Shown: positions 33,602 to 42,178 of the stretch, one piece after another
Layout of the letters: every line of letters begins with the position of its first letter
Position numbering within the stretch: the stretch's first letter is position 1
Assembly: GCF_015773195.1 (NCBI RefSeq)
Contig: NZ_JADWYK010000005.1
Coordinates: forward strand, 62,001 to 126,000
Source of the DNA: Hymenobacter guriensis
GTDB taxonomy: Bacteria; Bacteroidota; Bacteroidia; Cytophagales; Hymenobacteraceae
Reading direction: 5' to 3'
DNA: 64,000 nucleotides
The notes under the pieces: model-generated
What the model was told of the DNA's origin: nothing
Database searches by the model: none
Seen by the model: only the letters and a program-made list of their open reading frames with translations
Translations under genes and position numbers: made by a program

Positions 33602-34831
33602 CATAGCCCGGCCAGCCAGGTAGCCGGTCGTCCAGGCGGCCTGGAAGTTGAAGCCCCCGGTGATGCCGTCGATATCCAGCACTTCGCCGGCGAAGTGCAG
33701 GCCTGGCACCACGCGGCTTTCCATGGTTTGCATGTTCACCTCGCTAAGGGTGATACCTCCGCAGGTCACAAACTCCTCTTTGTAGGTGGTTTTGCCTTGC
33801 ATGGGGAGTGAAGTGCGCAACAGGCTTTCGATGAGCCGGTTCTGCAGCTTGGCAGGTAGCTCGTTCCAGCGCGTATCTGCGCCAATGCCGGCCTGCTCCG
33901 CCAGGGTACGCCACAGCCGCTGGGGCAGCCCAAAAAGCGGATTGGTCAATACCGTTTTCTTGCCGTGCAGGTTCCGGTAGTCCTGCAGATGCTGGCGTAG
34001 AGTTTCTTCCGTAAAATCCGGAATCCAGTTGATGAGGGCCGTGCTTTGGTATTTGAGGTCGTGGAGGCGGCGGGCGCCCCAGGCTGAGAGCTTGAGCACC
34101 GCGGGGCCGCTAACGCCCCAGTGCGTGACCAGTACCGGGCCTTCATATTCCAGCTTTTCGCCCGCAATGCGCACCCGGGCGCGAGGCACGCTCACGCCCG
34201 GCAGTTCCCGCAGGGGCGAGTCGGGTACGTTGAAGGTGAACAAGCTAGGCACGGGCTCCTGAATGGTGTGCCCCAACTGCCGCAGCCAGTCGTACTGCGC
34301 GCTTTTTGGGGCACCGCCGGTGGCTATCAGGAGCCGTGCTACCTGCAGCTCGGGTAACTGCGGGTTGGAAAGCATAAGTTGGAAACCACCTTCGGGCAGC
34401 GGCGCAATCTGCTCGGCCGCCGTGTGCGTGAGAACCTGCACGCCGGCTTTGCGGGCGGCCTCCAGCAAACACTGCGCAATAGTTTCCGACGAATCGGTAG
34501 TCGGGAACATGCGGCCGTCGGCTTCCGTCTTGAGGCGTACGCCCCGCCGCTCAAACCAGCGCACCGTATCTACGGCCCCGAATTGCTTGAACGGCTCCTT
34601 CAGCTGCCGAGCCCCGCGTGGGTAGTGCTGCACGAGCTGGGCGGGCGTGTCGGCGGCGTGCGTCACGTTGCAGCGGCCGCCTCCCGAAATGCGCACTTTG
34701 CTCAGCAGCTTGCCCGTTTTTTCGAGCAGGTAAACGGTCAGGCTAGGATTGGCCTCGGCGCAGGCAATAGCCCCGAAAAAGCCCGCCGCGCCCCCACCCA
34801 GCACCGCCACCGTCGAAGAAAAATCATTCAC
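33584..34831 (-). CDS. HI0933/BaiN-family NAD(P)/FAD flavoprotein
   Basis: Flavoprotein of 415 residues. Rossmann motif VLGGGAAGFFGAI (10-22), KLLSKVRISGGGRCNVTHAA (about 41-60), ETIAQCL, ATGGAPKSAQYDWLRQLGH, and the C-terminal GEVLDIDGITGGFNFQAAW FAD segment identify the HI0933 family. Its role is unknown; a clostridial relative (BaiN) reduces bile acids, but that cannot be carried over. The GTG start at 34831 is fixed by the Rossmann motif and a -7 box 4 nt upstream. The last codons (GERVK, stop) lie inside the terminal repeat of element B. Confidence 0.92.
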   Translation of the reverse strand: MNDFSSTVAVLGGGAAGFFGAIACAEANPSLTVYLLEKTGKLLSKVRISGGGRCNVTHAADTPAQLVQHYPRGARQLKEPFKQFGAVDTVRWFERRGVRLKTEADGRMFPTTDSSETIAQCLLEAARKAGVQVLTHTAAEQIAPLPEGGFQLMLSNPQLPELQVARLLIATGGAPKSAQYDWLRQLGHTIQEPVPSLFTFNVPDSPLRELPGVSVPRARVRIAGEKLEYEGPVLVTHWGVSGPAVLKLSAWGARRLHDLKYQSTALINWIPDFTEETLRQHLQDYRNLHGKKTVLTNPLFGLPQRLWRTLAEQAGIGADTRWNELPAKLQNRLIESLLRTSLPMQGKTTYKEEFVTCGGITLSEVNMQTMESRVVPGLHFAGEVLDIDGITGGFNFQAAWTTGYLAGRAMGERVK

Positions 34832-34835
34832 GCCG

Positions 34836-34843
34836 CAAAGATA
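34836..34843 (-). promoter_or_regulatory. -7 element 4 nt before a GTG start (leaderless promoter)
   Basis: TATCTTTG, spacer CGGC, then GTG at 34831 on the minus strand. Fourth case of this geometry in the window. Confidence 0.6.
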
Positions 34844-34934
34844 CGCCGCGCGGGTTCAGTTACCTGTTGACAGTTGCCGGGCGAGTTCATCTATCAGCTG
34901 GGCAACTGGAAACGGGCAACTGAACGCGGGCAGC

Positions 34935-35771
34935 TCAGCAAAAGGGTAGAGCCGCCAGCAGGTCGTCGTGCTGAAAGGAGTAGCCCGTGAGCTGCCGCAG
35001 TTGAGTGCTGTCGATAGTTTTGCCACCGGCTTCTTCGGGCAGAAACGTAGGTGGCTCCAGACCCAAAGAACGTGCGGCGGCCGGGTAAAACTCGCGCCGC
35101 AACGGGTGCTGAGCGGCGCTAGCGTTCAGGGTGTAGTCCCAAAGCTGCTGCTGCAGAATGGACAGCAATGCGCCTACGCAGTCGGTGAGGTGAATGAGGT
35201 TGACGGGCGCGCTGCCCTGGGCCACCGCCTGGCGCCCTGCCAAAAAGCGGCCCGGCGCGCGGCCCGGACCAATCAGGCCCGCCATCCGAACTACGGTAGT
35301 GCGTATGCCGGGCAGTTGCATAAACAGATATTCTGCCTGAAGCAGGGGAGAAGCCGCATCGGCCGTAGCCAGCGCAGCCGCTTCCGTCTGTGGCTGGTTT
35401 ATATCAGGATATACACCGGTAGAACTCACGAATAGCACCTGGCGCACTCCATACTGCTGCACGGCCGCAGCTAGGGGCCGCAACAAGTCTAAATAAGGAA
35501 TGCCAGAACTAGCTCGCGGAGGTACGTTCAGGACCAGCGTTTTGGCACCGCGAAGCAGCGCGGTAAGAGCCGGGTCGTCGGCGGAAAGCTCGGGTGTGAG
35601 GCGCAGGAGGGTAGGTTGAATGCCCGCCGCCGCCAGCGTGGATAGCTTGTCGGGTGAGGTAGTGGAGCCACACACTGCGTAGCCGGCGGCCACTAGGGCC
35701 CGGGCGAGCGGGAGACCCAGCCAGCCGCAGCCCAGCACGGCAATGGTAGCGGAAGAAACAGAATCGGTCAT
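34935..35771 (-). CDS. NAD(P)-binding SDR/epimerase-like protein (YeeZ-like)
   Basis: Rossmann-fold protein of 278 residues. The nucleotide-binding loop VLGCGWLGLPLARAL is near residues 11-25, VSSTGVYPD near 120 is the extended-SDR active-site region, and LIHLTDCVGALL near 195 is typical of atypical SDRs such as YeeZ. The substrate is unknown; such proteins are often annotated as nucleoside-diphosphate-sugar epimerases, but the classical YxxxK is not obvious, so catalysis is uncertain. ATG 35771 (MTDSV) is chosen; a TTG three codons upstream is less likely. Confidence 0.8.
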   Translation of the reverse strand: MTDSVSSATIAVLGCGWLGLPLARALVAAGYAVCGSTTSPDKLSTLAAAGIQPTLLRLTPELSADDPALTALLRGAKTLVLNVPPRASSGIPYLDLLRPLAAAVQQYGVRQVLFVSSTGVYPDINQPQTEAAALATADAASPLLQAEYLFMQLPGIRTTVVRMAGLIGPGRAPGRFLAGRQAVAQGSAPVNLIHLTDCVGALLSILQQQLWDYTLNASAAQHPLRREFYPAAARSLGLEPPTFLPEEAGGKTIDSTQLRQLTGYSFQHDDLLAALPFC

Positions 35772-35871
35772 GAAGGGCAAAGGTGTTCATAAATCTTTCC
35801 GGGGCAAGGCAAGCCGCCGAGAATTGGCAAACCATTACCTTGCACCTAACAAGTATGCAAGCATACTACCT

Positions 35872-36267
35872 ATGGCTTCTCCCTACCGCCTTTACCCTGA
35901 CTTTCCCATCGACTTTGAGGCCCGCGTGCGGGTGCTGCGGCCGGATGAAGGCGGGCGGCAACTGCCACCCTACAATGGTATCCGCTGGGACTTCAGCTAC
36001 GCTCCGGTTACCTCGGGGGTGCTGCATATGATGCTGTACCCCGACTTCTACGACCCAATTACGGGCGACTCATGGCGGGAAATACCCTTGCCGGTGGATG
36101 CGTGGCTGCACGCACGGGTTAGCGTATTCTCCGAGTCTGCGCGGGCCTTTCACCAGTCCAGGATTCGCTCCGGTACCAGCTTTTACTACTGTGAGGGCAG
36201 CCGGATTGTAGCCGAAGGCACTGTTACCCGCCTGACGGGTTTGCTTGAGCCCCGGCCAAAGCCTTAA
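35872..36267 (+). CDS. stand-alone EF-Tu domain III-like protein
   Basis: Protein of 131 residues. The order of motifs follows the third beta-barrel domain of elongation factor Tu: DFEARVRVLRPDEGGR (about 12-27) like the EF-Tu segment F-x-A-x-V-Y-V-L-K-x-E-E-G-G-R, then PPYNGIRWDFSY, and at the end FYYCEGSRIVAEGTVTRL like F-A-I-R-E-G-G-R-T-V-G-A-G-V-V. There is no GTPase domain, so it cannot be a translation factor by itself. It may bind a protein or RNA partner. It is followed after 39 bp by an SDR gene. The start is ATG 35872, after a TACCTTGC -7-like box. Confidence 0.7.
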   Translation: MASPYRLYPDFPIDFEARVRVLRPDEGGRQLPPYNGIRWDFSYAPVTSGVLHMMLYPDFYDPITGDSWREIPLPVDAWLHARVSVFSESARAFHQSRIRSGTSFYYCEGSRIVAEGTVTRLTGLLEPRPKP

Positions 36268-36306
36268 TCATCGACATTACATTTCCCACTTCAACCTTCT
36301 CACCCT

Positions 36307-37188
36307 ATGTCTGCTACTCAGCCCTACGCCCAGCCCATGCTGCGCGACAACGCCCTGCAGGGTAAAACCATTGTGGTAACCGGCGGCGGCACCGGCCTCG
36401 GCCGCGCCATGACCACCTACTTCCTGCAGTTGGGTGCCAATGTCACCATCAGCTCGCGCAAGCTGGATGTGCTGGAAAAAACGGCCGCCGAGCTACGCGA
36501 GCAGACCGGCAATGCCAACGTGCTAGCCGTGCAGTGCGACGTGCGCAAGTACGATGAAGTGGAGGCCATGCTCCAGCGTACCATCGACCAGTTCGGGGGC
36601 GTGGATGTGCTGCTCAATAATGCCGCCGGCAACTTCATCAGCCCTACCGAGCGCCTCAGCCATAAGGCGTTTGATGTGATTGTGGACATTGTGCTGAAAG
36701 GCTCCTACAACTGCACGTTGGCTTTCGGTAAGCGCTGGATTGCGGAGAAAAAGCCCGGCACCATTCTCAACATTGTTACCACCTACGCCTCCGTGGGCTC
36801 TGCCTTTGTGGTGCCCTCGGCCGCTGCCAAAGCCGGCGTGCTGGCCATGACGCGGTCCTTGGCCGTGGAGTGGGCCAAGTACGGCATCCGCTCCAATGCT
36901 ATTGCCCCCGGCCCGTTCCCGACGGAAGGCGCCTGGAGCCGGCTGTTTCCCGAGCCGCTGGCTTCCAAGCTCGACCCTGCTGCCAACGTGCCGCTCAAGC
37001 GGGTGGGCAACCACCAGGAGCTGGCCAACCTGGCCGCCTACATGGTCTCGGACTTTGCCGCTTACATGAACGGCGAAGTAGTAACCCTGGACGGGGGCGA
37101 GTGGCTGAACGGTGCCGGCGAATTCAATAAGCTCGAGCTTCTCACTTCCGATATGTGGGACCATATCGAAAAAACCATGCGCCGATAA
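36307..37188 (+). CDS. 2,4-dienoyl-CoA reductase-like SDR
   Basis: Short-chain dehydrogenase of 293 residues, closest by pattern to peroxisomal/mitochondrial-type 2,4-dienoyl-CoA reductase. NADP-binding TGGGTGLG (25-32), NNAAGNFISPTERLS (about 103-117, the NAAGNF motif of that group), and the SAAAKAGV region with the catalytic Lys (Tyr replaced by the family's variant), then NAIAPGPFPTEGAW. It would reduce conjugated double bonds during beta-oxidation of unsaturated fatty acids. The TAA stop overlaps the first bases of the palindromic element 2. Confidence 0.88.
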   Translation: MSATQPYAQPMLRDNALQGKTIVVTGGGTGLGRAMTTYFLQLGANVTISSRKLDVLEKTAAELREQTGNANVLAVQCDVRKYDEVEAMLQRTIDQFGGVDVLLNNAAGNFISPTERLSHKAFDVIVDIVLKGSYNCTLAFGKRWIAEKKPGTILNIVTTYASVGSAFVVPSAAAKAGVLAMTRSLAVEWAKYGIRSNAIAPGPFPTEGAWSRLFPEPLASKLDPAANVPLKRVGNHQELANLAAYMVSDFAAYMNGEVVTLDGGEWLNGAGEFNKLELLTSDMWDHIEKTMRR

Positions 37189-37383
37189 CCACGGATTGGC
37201 TACGCCGAACTTCGTTTCGCACGGATTCCACGGATTCCACGGATTTTGCAGCTGGCGCAAATCCGCCTGGCTTGAAAAGCAAAAAGGGCTTGCCTTCTGG
37301 CAAGCCCTTTTTAATCGACCACAAAATCCGTGGAATCCGTGGAATCCGCGCGAAACGAAGTTCGGCGTAGCCAATCCGTGGTT
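37187..37383. repeat. AACCACGGATT-family stop-to-stop element 2
   Basis: Arms 37187-37248 and 37322-37383 are inverted repeats matching at 61 of 62 positions, with an intrinsic terminator at 37281-37312 in the middle. Both outer ends overlap stop codons (TAA of the SDR and TAA of the DUF1571 gene), so the element fills the whole junction. Confidence 0.9.
37281..37312. terminator. bidirectional intrinsic terminator in element 2
   Basis: 14-bp stem AAAAAGGGCTTGCC / GGCAAGCCCTTTTT, 4-nt loop TTCT, T tracts in both directions. Confidence 0.85.
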
Positions 37384-38228
37384 TAGATCTTATACCCTTT
37401 GTAGCCTTTCTGGAACTCGGCGGGGGCAATGGGCTGGTTGGCGACGACGTCCGAAAACTCGAACTTCTCGAACAGGCCTTTGTCGTCGTGGACCTGCACC
37501 AAGGTGGGCAGGAACGTGGCTTGGTCCACGCACACAATGGTGCGGCGGCCGTAGGAGTTGGGTACCTGCACGGCCTTGCCAGCTGGTACGGTGGCCCCGT
37601 GCGAGAGGCTGTTGCGCTCCAGAATACGGTATTCGCCGCAGCCAAACTTGTCAGCAATCTGGGCTACGGTTTCGGCCTTGGTGGGCTTGTAGGTGACGTA
37701 GCGGAACTGCGGAAAATCGGAGCGGAGGATGTAGCCGGGACGGCCGGCCACGGTGGTGTCGCCGGCGTAGCGGAAGCTCCGCTCAAAGCTGTGGTCGGTG
37801 CGCTGGGCTGAGCCGTGGAGCAAATCAGCAATGGTGCCAAAGCCGGCTTGGAATACGCTGTGGTGCTGGTTGCGGCGCATCAGCGTGCCGTTGGGGTCGA
37901 GGCTGACGGTGACGTAGGGGAAGCTGTTGGGGTACACGTAGGCCTCGTTGTCGTTCTGACCCGCCACGTACAGCACTTCCACGCCTTTTTGGTTGCGCAA
38001 ATACAGCCGCAACGGGCTGTAGGCTATTTTCATCTGGGTGCGGGCCTGCTGATACGTCCCGTCGATGCGCTCCTGGGCCTTCACCGTGCATCGCAGGGTT
38101 TTGAGGTGGTCGATGGAGTAGCTGAGCCGGGAAACCAGCACGGCAGTCGTCATTTTCTCGGCAGGGGCGGCGCCCAGCGCAATACCTAGCAAGGCGAAAC
38201 CCGCCGTAAATCGAAGCAAAGAAGAACT
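37383..38228 (-). CDS. DUF1571 protein with inserted LysM-like module
   Basis: Exported protein of 281 residues. A signal peptide is predicted at 1-20 (LLRFTAGFALLGIALGAAPA). The DUF1571 domain runs along the protein (TLRCTVKAQERIDG, MKIAYSPLRLYLRN, GVEVLYV, PFEYVT-like strands). Between its two halves, residues about 180-225 (TKAETVAQIADKFGCGEYRILERNSL, then VPAGKAVQVPNSYG) have the LysM pattern of a small peptidoglycan- or chitin-oligomer-binding module. Location is periplasm or outer membrane surface. Function unknown. ATG 38228 is used; ATG 38249 is also possible. Confidence 0.75.
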   Translation of the reverse strand, partial: SSSLLRFTAGFALLGIALGAAPAEKMTTAVLVSRLSYSIDHLKTLRCTVKAQERIDGTYQQARTQMKIAYSPLRLYLRNQKGVEVLYVAGQNDNEAYVYPNSFPYVTVSLDPNGTLMRRNQHHSVFQAGFGTIADLLHGSAQRTDHSFERSFRYAGDTTVAGRPGYILRSDFPQFRYVTYKPTKAETVAQIADKFGCGEYRILERNSLSHGATVPAGKAVQVPNSYGRRTIVCVDQATFLPTLVQVHDDKGLFEKFEFSDVVANQPIAPAEFQKGYKGYKI

Positions 38229-38303
38229 CATAAAGAAGGTAGGCAACATACGACGGCGCGGGCTTGCATAAATCGGGCCGGACTAAGGTACGTGCGTAGC
38301 CGG

Positions 38304-38603
38304 TTAGTTCAGGCTGATGCGCGGAAAGCGCGAGGCCGTGCTGTCAAATAAAAACAATTCGTCGATTTCCACGCCCCGGAAAAAACGGTACAGTGGCAAC
38401 TGCTCCACCACCAGCCGCACGGCCTCACTAGAAGCACCATTCATGGTAATCCAGCCGCGGGAGCGGTCGGCGCTGATGGCGTACACTTCCACGGCGCCTT
38501 CCTCCATCAGCTGGTTGACAAAGGAACGGTGAGCAGGAATGAGTGCCATAAACGCTTCATCGAAATACTCGGGAAGGCGCACGGTTACGACGAATCTGGC
38601 CAT
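38304..38603 (-). CDS. small alpha/beta-barrel-like protein
   Basis: Protein of 99 residues, soluble. The pattern MARFVVTVRLPEYFDEAFMALIPAHR and AVEVYAISADRSRGW, then ELPLYRFF-like region, resembles a dimeric alpha/beta barrel (muconolactone isomerase or YCII type). No specific family can be claimed. It precedes the DUF1571 gene in the same direction, with a gap of about 54 bp that holds a -7-like TACCTTAG (38283-38290). Confidence 0.6.
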   Translation of the reverse strand: MARFVVTVRLPEYFDEAFMALIPAHRSFVNQLMEEGAVEVYAISADRSRGWITMNGASSEAVRLVVEQLPLYRFFRGVEIDELFLFDSTASRFPRISLN

Positions 38604-38707
38604 AGAAAAGCGGACTGCTATGGCCCGGTAACGCCGGAAAGAAACGGAAGGTTAGGCGCTAGCGGCAGAGGTAGCAACTTTTTTAAGCTTTTTGCGAAAG
38701 AGAAGCC

Positions 38708-39454
38708 ATGCATTTTACCGTTATTACTCCTACGCACAACCGCGAGCAGTTCCTGCCAGAAGCCGTTGCCAGCGTGCAGGCCACCGTCACGGCTCCGCTC
38801 GACATCACCTTCGACCACCTCATCTGCGAAAATGCCTGCACCGACGGCACCCAGGCCTGGCTGGCGGCTCATCCGCAGGACCGCCTGAATTACCAGAGCA
38901 GCGCCACCAAGCTGCTGCCCGGTCCGGCCCGCAACCTGCTGATCCGGGCTACCGCGCCTGAAACCTGGTTGGTGCCCCTCGACGACGACGACCTGCTGCT
39001 GCAGCGCGCCATCTACCACTATGCCGCCCAGATTCAGGCCAACCCCGGCCGCCCCTGGCTGGTAGCCGATTTCCTGCGCGTAGATGAGGCGCGGCGCTAC
39101 CTGCCCTCCGAAGACTACTACGCCTGGCAGTTTGATTCGCCTACCGATATGCTGCGCGCTATTTTCCGGGCCGAGCACTTCATTCAGGGCAACGTGTGCT
39201 ACTCGCGCCAGCTGTTTGATGAAGTAGGCGGCTACGACGAGGAGCTGCGCATGGCCGAAGACCTGGATCTGTACGTGCGCTTTCTGCTGGCCGGGCACCT
39301 ACCGGTCATCTGTCCCCACATCAGCCACCTACACCGCTTTCACCGGGCCAACGTGAGCATCGGGGTGGATGCCGCCAAGCACGGCGCCGACTTGCAGATG
39401 ATTTACGATAAGTACGCCGGGCAGCTGCAGGAGCTGGGCATTGAGCGGCCGTAG
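38708..39454 (+). CDS. family 2 glycosyltransferase
   Basis: GT-A fold glycosyltransferase of 248 residues. It begins FTVITPTHNREQFLPEAVASV (split at residues 3-23), has the metal-binding motif LDDDDLLL near 93-100, and MAEDLDLYVRFLLAGH near 182-197 with the catalytic ED motif of family 2. No transmembrane segment, so it is cytoplasmic or peripheral. Donor and acceptor are unknown; such genes commonly build cell-surface polysaccharide. It stands alone and ends at palindromic element 3. Confidence 0.9.
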   Translation: MHFTVITPTHNREQFLPEAVASVQATVTAPLDITFDHLICENACTDGTQAWLAAHPQDRLNYQSSATKLLPGPARNLLIRATAPETWLVPLDDDDLLLQRAIYHYAAQIQANPGRPWLVADFLRVDEARRYLPSEDYYAWQFDSPTDMLRAIFRAEHFIQGNVCYSRQLFDEVGGYDEELRMAEDLDLYVRFLLAGHLPVICPHISHLHRFHRANVSIGVDAAKHGADLQMIYDKYAGQLQELGIERP

Positions 39455-39455
39455 A

Positions 39456-39624
39456 AACCACGGATTCCGGCTGATTTATCGGATTTCGCGGATTTTGTGG
39501 ACGATTAAAACAAAACAAAAGGCCTCGTGAAAAAGAGGCCTTTTGTTTTGTACGTGGGCCTGGCTGAAGACTGTGCCAACTACAAAATCTGCGAAACCCG
39601 ATTAATTCGCCGGAATCCGTGGTT
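39456..39624. repeat. AACCACGGATT-family stop-to-stop element 3
   Basis: Arms 39456-39498 and 39582-39624 match as inverted repeats at about 38 of 43 positions, with a 17-bp perfect terminator stem (39510-39526 / 39535-39551) between them. It starts 1 bp after the glycosyltransferase TAG and ends inside the amidohydrolase TGA. Confidence 0.85.
39510..39551. terminator. bidirectional intrinsic terminator in element 3
   Basis: 17-bp perfect stem ACAAAACAAAAGGCCTC / GAGGCCTTTTGTTTTGT, 8-nt A-rich loop. Confidence 0.85.
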
Positions 39625-40922
39625 CATTCCTTGACTATTTTCCCGCCTTTTACGACCAGCTGTACCCGGCGCAGGGCCGAAACGTCCTGGGTAGGGTCGC
39701 CGGTTACGGCCACGAGGTCGGCCAGCAGGCCGGGCTGGATGCGGCCTCGGTCGGGGAGCTGAAAAACCTGGGCGTTCTGGCTGGTGAAGCCCCGCACTAC
39801 GGCCAGCGGCGTGAGTCCGTATTCCTGCACCAGCAGCTCGGCTTCGCGCACGTTGTCGCCGTGCGCGAATACGCCTACGTCGCCGCCAAAAGCCAGCGTG
39901 ACGCCGCTTTGAAGCGCCGCTTGCATGCTCAGGCGCTTTAGCCGCAGGCGCTCCGGCTCGGGCTGCTGGCCTTTTTGCCAGCCCCGGTACCGGGAAACGG
40001 CATCACCAGCGGCTACGGTAGGGCAAAGCGCCACGCCACGCTGCTTCATCAGCTTGAAGATTTCGAGGGTGCCGCCGTCGCCGTGCTCAATGGTCTGCAC
40101 CCCGGCCAGGGTAGCGCGGCGCATGCCTTCGGGCGTGCTGGCATGGGCTACCACTGGGCGGCCAGCGGCACGAGCCGTCTGCACAGCCAGGGTAAGCTCC
40201 TCCTGCGAGAAGGTGGGTCGGGCGGGTTCATTCTGGCCCCAGCGGTAATCGGCATACACCTTTATAAGGTCGGCTCCCTTACCGATTTGCTCGCGCACGG
40301 CCCGCACAAGGCCCTCTGAGCCATCCGCTTCCTGCGCACCCTGGGGCAGATCAAGATCAGGGTTGAGCTTGGGGCCGTAGGAGCCGCTGGCCACCAGCGC
40401 CCGGGTAGCAATGAGCAGGCGCGGGCCGGGAATGATGCCCTGGTCGATGGCTTGCCTGAGGCCCACATCGGCGTAGCCGGCGCCCTCTGAGCCCAGGTCC
40501 CGTACCGTGGTAAAACCGGCTTCGAGTGTGCGGCGGGCGTGCACCGTGGCACGGGCCACCCGCAGCGCCACCGATTCGGTCAGGACCTGGTCGTTCCAGG
40601 AAGTTTCGTTGTAGGAGTGCAGCAGCAGATGGGCGTGGCCTTCGATAAGGCCGGGCAGCAGCGTCATGCCCGGCAGCTCCAGGGTGCGGGCGCCAGCCGG
40701 AGCGGTTATCTGGGCAGCCGGGCCTACGGCTTTTATATGTTCGTGCTCAATCAGAACGGCCCAACCCGGGTGCAGGGTTTCACCATCGAAGACGGCTGCT
40801 GGGCGAAGCAGCAGGAGGGAAGGCGTAGGGGACTGGGCCAGAATGGGGCTGGTGCCCATCAGCACAGCCAGCACCAACAGCAGGGCGCGCAACCAAGGGC
40901 GGCAAGGAAACAGAAGAAGCAT
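39624..40922 (-). CDS. secreted amidohydrolase (imidazolonepropionase-like)
   Basis: Metal-dependent hydrolase of 432 residues. A signal peptide is predicted at 1-30 (LRALLLVLAVLMGTSPILAQ). Metal ligands: HAH in EGHAHLLLHS, Lys/acidic region in KVYADYRWG, His in VVAHASTPEG, His in TIEHGDGG, Asp in FGGDVGVFAHGDN. The C-terminal ALRRVQLVVKGGKIV returns to the small beta domain. Exported amidohydrolases of this group often act on peptides or on cyclic amides, but the substrate is unknown. ATG 40922 is preferred over 40973, which would begin inside the LacI terminator. Confidence 0.88.
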   Translation of the reverse strand: MLLLFPCRPWLRALLLVLAVLMGTSPILAQSPTPSLLLLRPAAVFDGETLHPGWAVLIEHEHIKAVGPAAQITAPAGARTLELPGMTLLPGLIEGHAHLLLHSYNETSWNDQVLTESVALRVARATVHARRTLEAGFTTVRDLGSEGAGYADVGLRQAIDQGIIPGPRLLIATRALVASGSYGPKLNPDLDLPQGAQEADGSEGLVRAVREQIGKGADLIKVYADYRWGQNEPARPTFSQEELTLAVQTARAAGRPVVAHASTPEGMRRATLAGVQTIEHGDGGTLEIFKLMKQRGVALCPTVAAGDAVSRYRGWQKGQQPEPERLRLKRLSMQAALQSGVTLAFGGDVGVFAHGDNVREAELLVQEYGLTPLAVVRGFTSQNAQVFQLPDRGRIQPGLLADLVAVTGDPTQDVSALRRVQLVVKGGKIVKE

Positions 40923-40940
40923 ATAGCTACGAAGAAAACG

Positions 40941-40977
40941 AAAAGTGCCGCTTCCAACCTCAGGAAGCGGCACTTTT
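40941..40977 (-). terminator. intrinsic terminator of the LacI-family gene
   Basis: 15-bp perfect stem AAAAGTGCCGCTTCC / GGAAGCGGCACTTTT, 7-nt loop, T tract. It lies between the LacI gene and the amidohydrolase gene on the same strand. Confidence 0.85.
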
Positions 40978-41060
40978 AACTTGCCGAAAATCTGCCTTAG
41001 CGCAGCCAGTTTGTGCGGAAAGATTTGAACCCCGGATTCCGGCTTTACTTCCGCGCAACT

Positions 41061-42149
41061 CTACAGGTAGTACTGCAGGTTTTCCTTGGTAATAATATCG
41101 AGGGGCAGGTACTTCACCGGCTTCACGTCTTTCTTGAAGATGAGCAGATCGGCCAGCGCGTACACGCCCCGGTAGCCCTGTTCCTTGGGGTTCTGGTTGA
41201 TGAGAAAATCGATGATGCCTTCGTTGAGGAAGTGAATGTTCCTCTCCAGCAGGTCATACCCAATCAGGCGGACGTCTTCGCGTTGGTTGGCCTGCAGATA
41301 CGGGGCAATTTCAAAGGCCTTGGACGTACTCACGAAAATACCTTTAAGCTGGCTTTGCTCCTCATCCAGCAACCGGTTCAGCTGCCGGGCAAACGAGGGG
41401 TCGGCCGGCTGGGGCAAGTCGATGCTGAGAATCTTGTAGGCGTTTTTGGGCCGCTCATGATTCAGGCTGTCCGGCTCCGGGGGCAGCTGCGCGAAGTAGT
41501 CCCGGAACCCCCGCTCTTTCTGCGTGATGTGCACGGAGTTGGCAATGTCCTCGGCAATGTGGGCAATAAGAAACGTGCCCGGTTGGGTTTGCCCAAACTG
41601 AGCCAGCTTGCCGGCCAGAAATCCGCTCTGGTAAGAATCCTGGCCGATGTAGCTGAGCGACTGCAGCTCGGCAATGTAGGTGTTGAACAGCACGTAGGGA
41701 ATGCCCTGCTCGTGCCACTGCGTAAAAAACGTCAGCGACTCGCGGTAAAACAGCGGGGCAATGAGGATTCCATCGGGCCGGGCCTCGGTAGCGGCCTCTG
41801 CCTGCTCCCGAAAGGAGTCGACCTCAGTGAGGCTATAGGGATACACCGTGATATCCAGCCCGTATTGCTTGAGCTCCTTGCCGGCCTTGCGGATGCCATT
41901 CCAGGGCGCGTCCCAGTAAGGATCCAGCGTATGATCGGGCTGCAGCACGGCCAGCTGGTACGTATTGTTGGATCCCAGGGTGCGCGCAATCAGGTTGGGC
42001 TCATACTCCAGCTCCTCCATCATCAACAGCACTTTCTGCCGCACTTCCTCCGCTACCCGGCCCCGATTGTGCAGGACCCGGTCTACGGTTCCCACCGAGA
42101 CATTGGCTCTGGCAGCTATGTCCTTGATGCGCACCACGTTTTTCTTCAT
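41061..42149 (-). CDS. LacI-family transcriptional regulator of the chitin/GlcNAc locus
   Basis: DNA-binding regulator of 362 residues. The HTH is at the N-terminus (IKDIAARANVSVGTVDRVLHN, split at residues 7-27), followed by the hinge helix region, and the sugar-binding periplasmic-binding-protein fold (about 62-340; GILIAPLFYRES, PYVLFNTY, YIGQDSYQSGFLAGKL). It is divergent from the nagB fusion gene, across a 602-bp intergenic region that contains the GTGTGCGCACAC palindrome, so it is the best candidate to bind the twin operators upstream of nagB and susC. The effector is probably a GlcNAc-derived sugar. It has its own promoter at 42179 and terminator at 40941. Confidence 0.92.
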   Translation of the reverse strand: MKKNVVRIKDIAARANVSVGTVDRVLHNRGRVAEEVRQKVLLMMEELEYEPNLIARTLGSNNTYQLAVLQPDHTLDPYWDAPWNGIRKAGKELKQYGLDITVYPYSLTEVDSFREQAEAATEARPDGILIAPLFYRESLTFFTQWHEQGIPYVLFNTYIAELQSLSYIGQDSYQSGFLAGKLAQFGQTQPGTFLIAHIAEDIANSVHITQKERGFRDYFAQLPPEPDSLNHERPKNAYKILSIDLPQPADPSFARQLNRLLDEEQSQLKGIFVSTSKAFEIAPYLQANQREDVRLIGYDLLERNIHFLNEGIIDFLINQNPKEQGYRGVYALADLLIFKKDVKPVKYLPLDIITKENLQYYL

Positions 42150-42178
42150 AACCCAACTTTACTCGTTCTTAAACTTTT

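Noticed and set aside
41010..41060. tRNA-like 3' motif GATTTGAACCCCGGATTCC downstream of the LacI gene
   Set aside because: Only a T-arm-like stretch is present; no acceptor, D or anticodon arms can be drawn around it.
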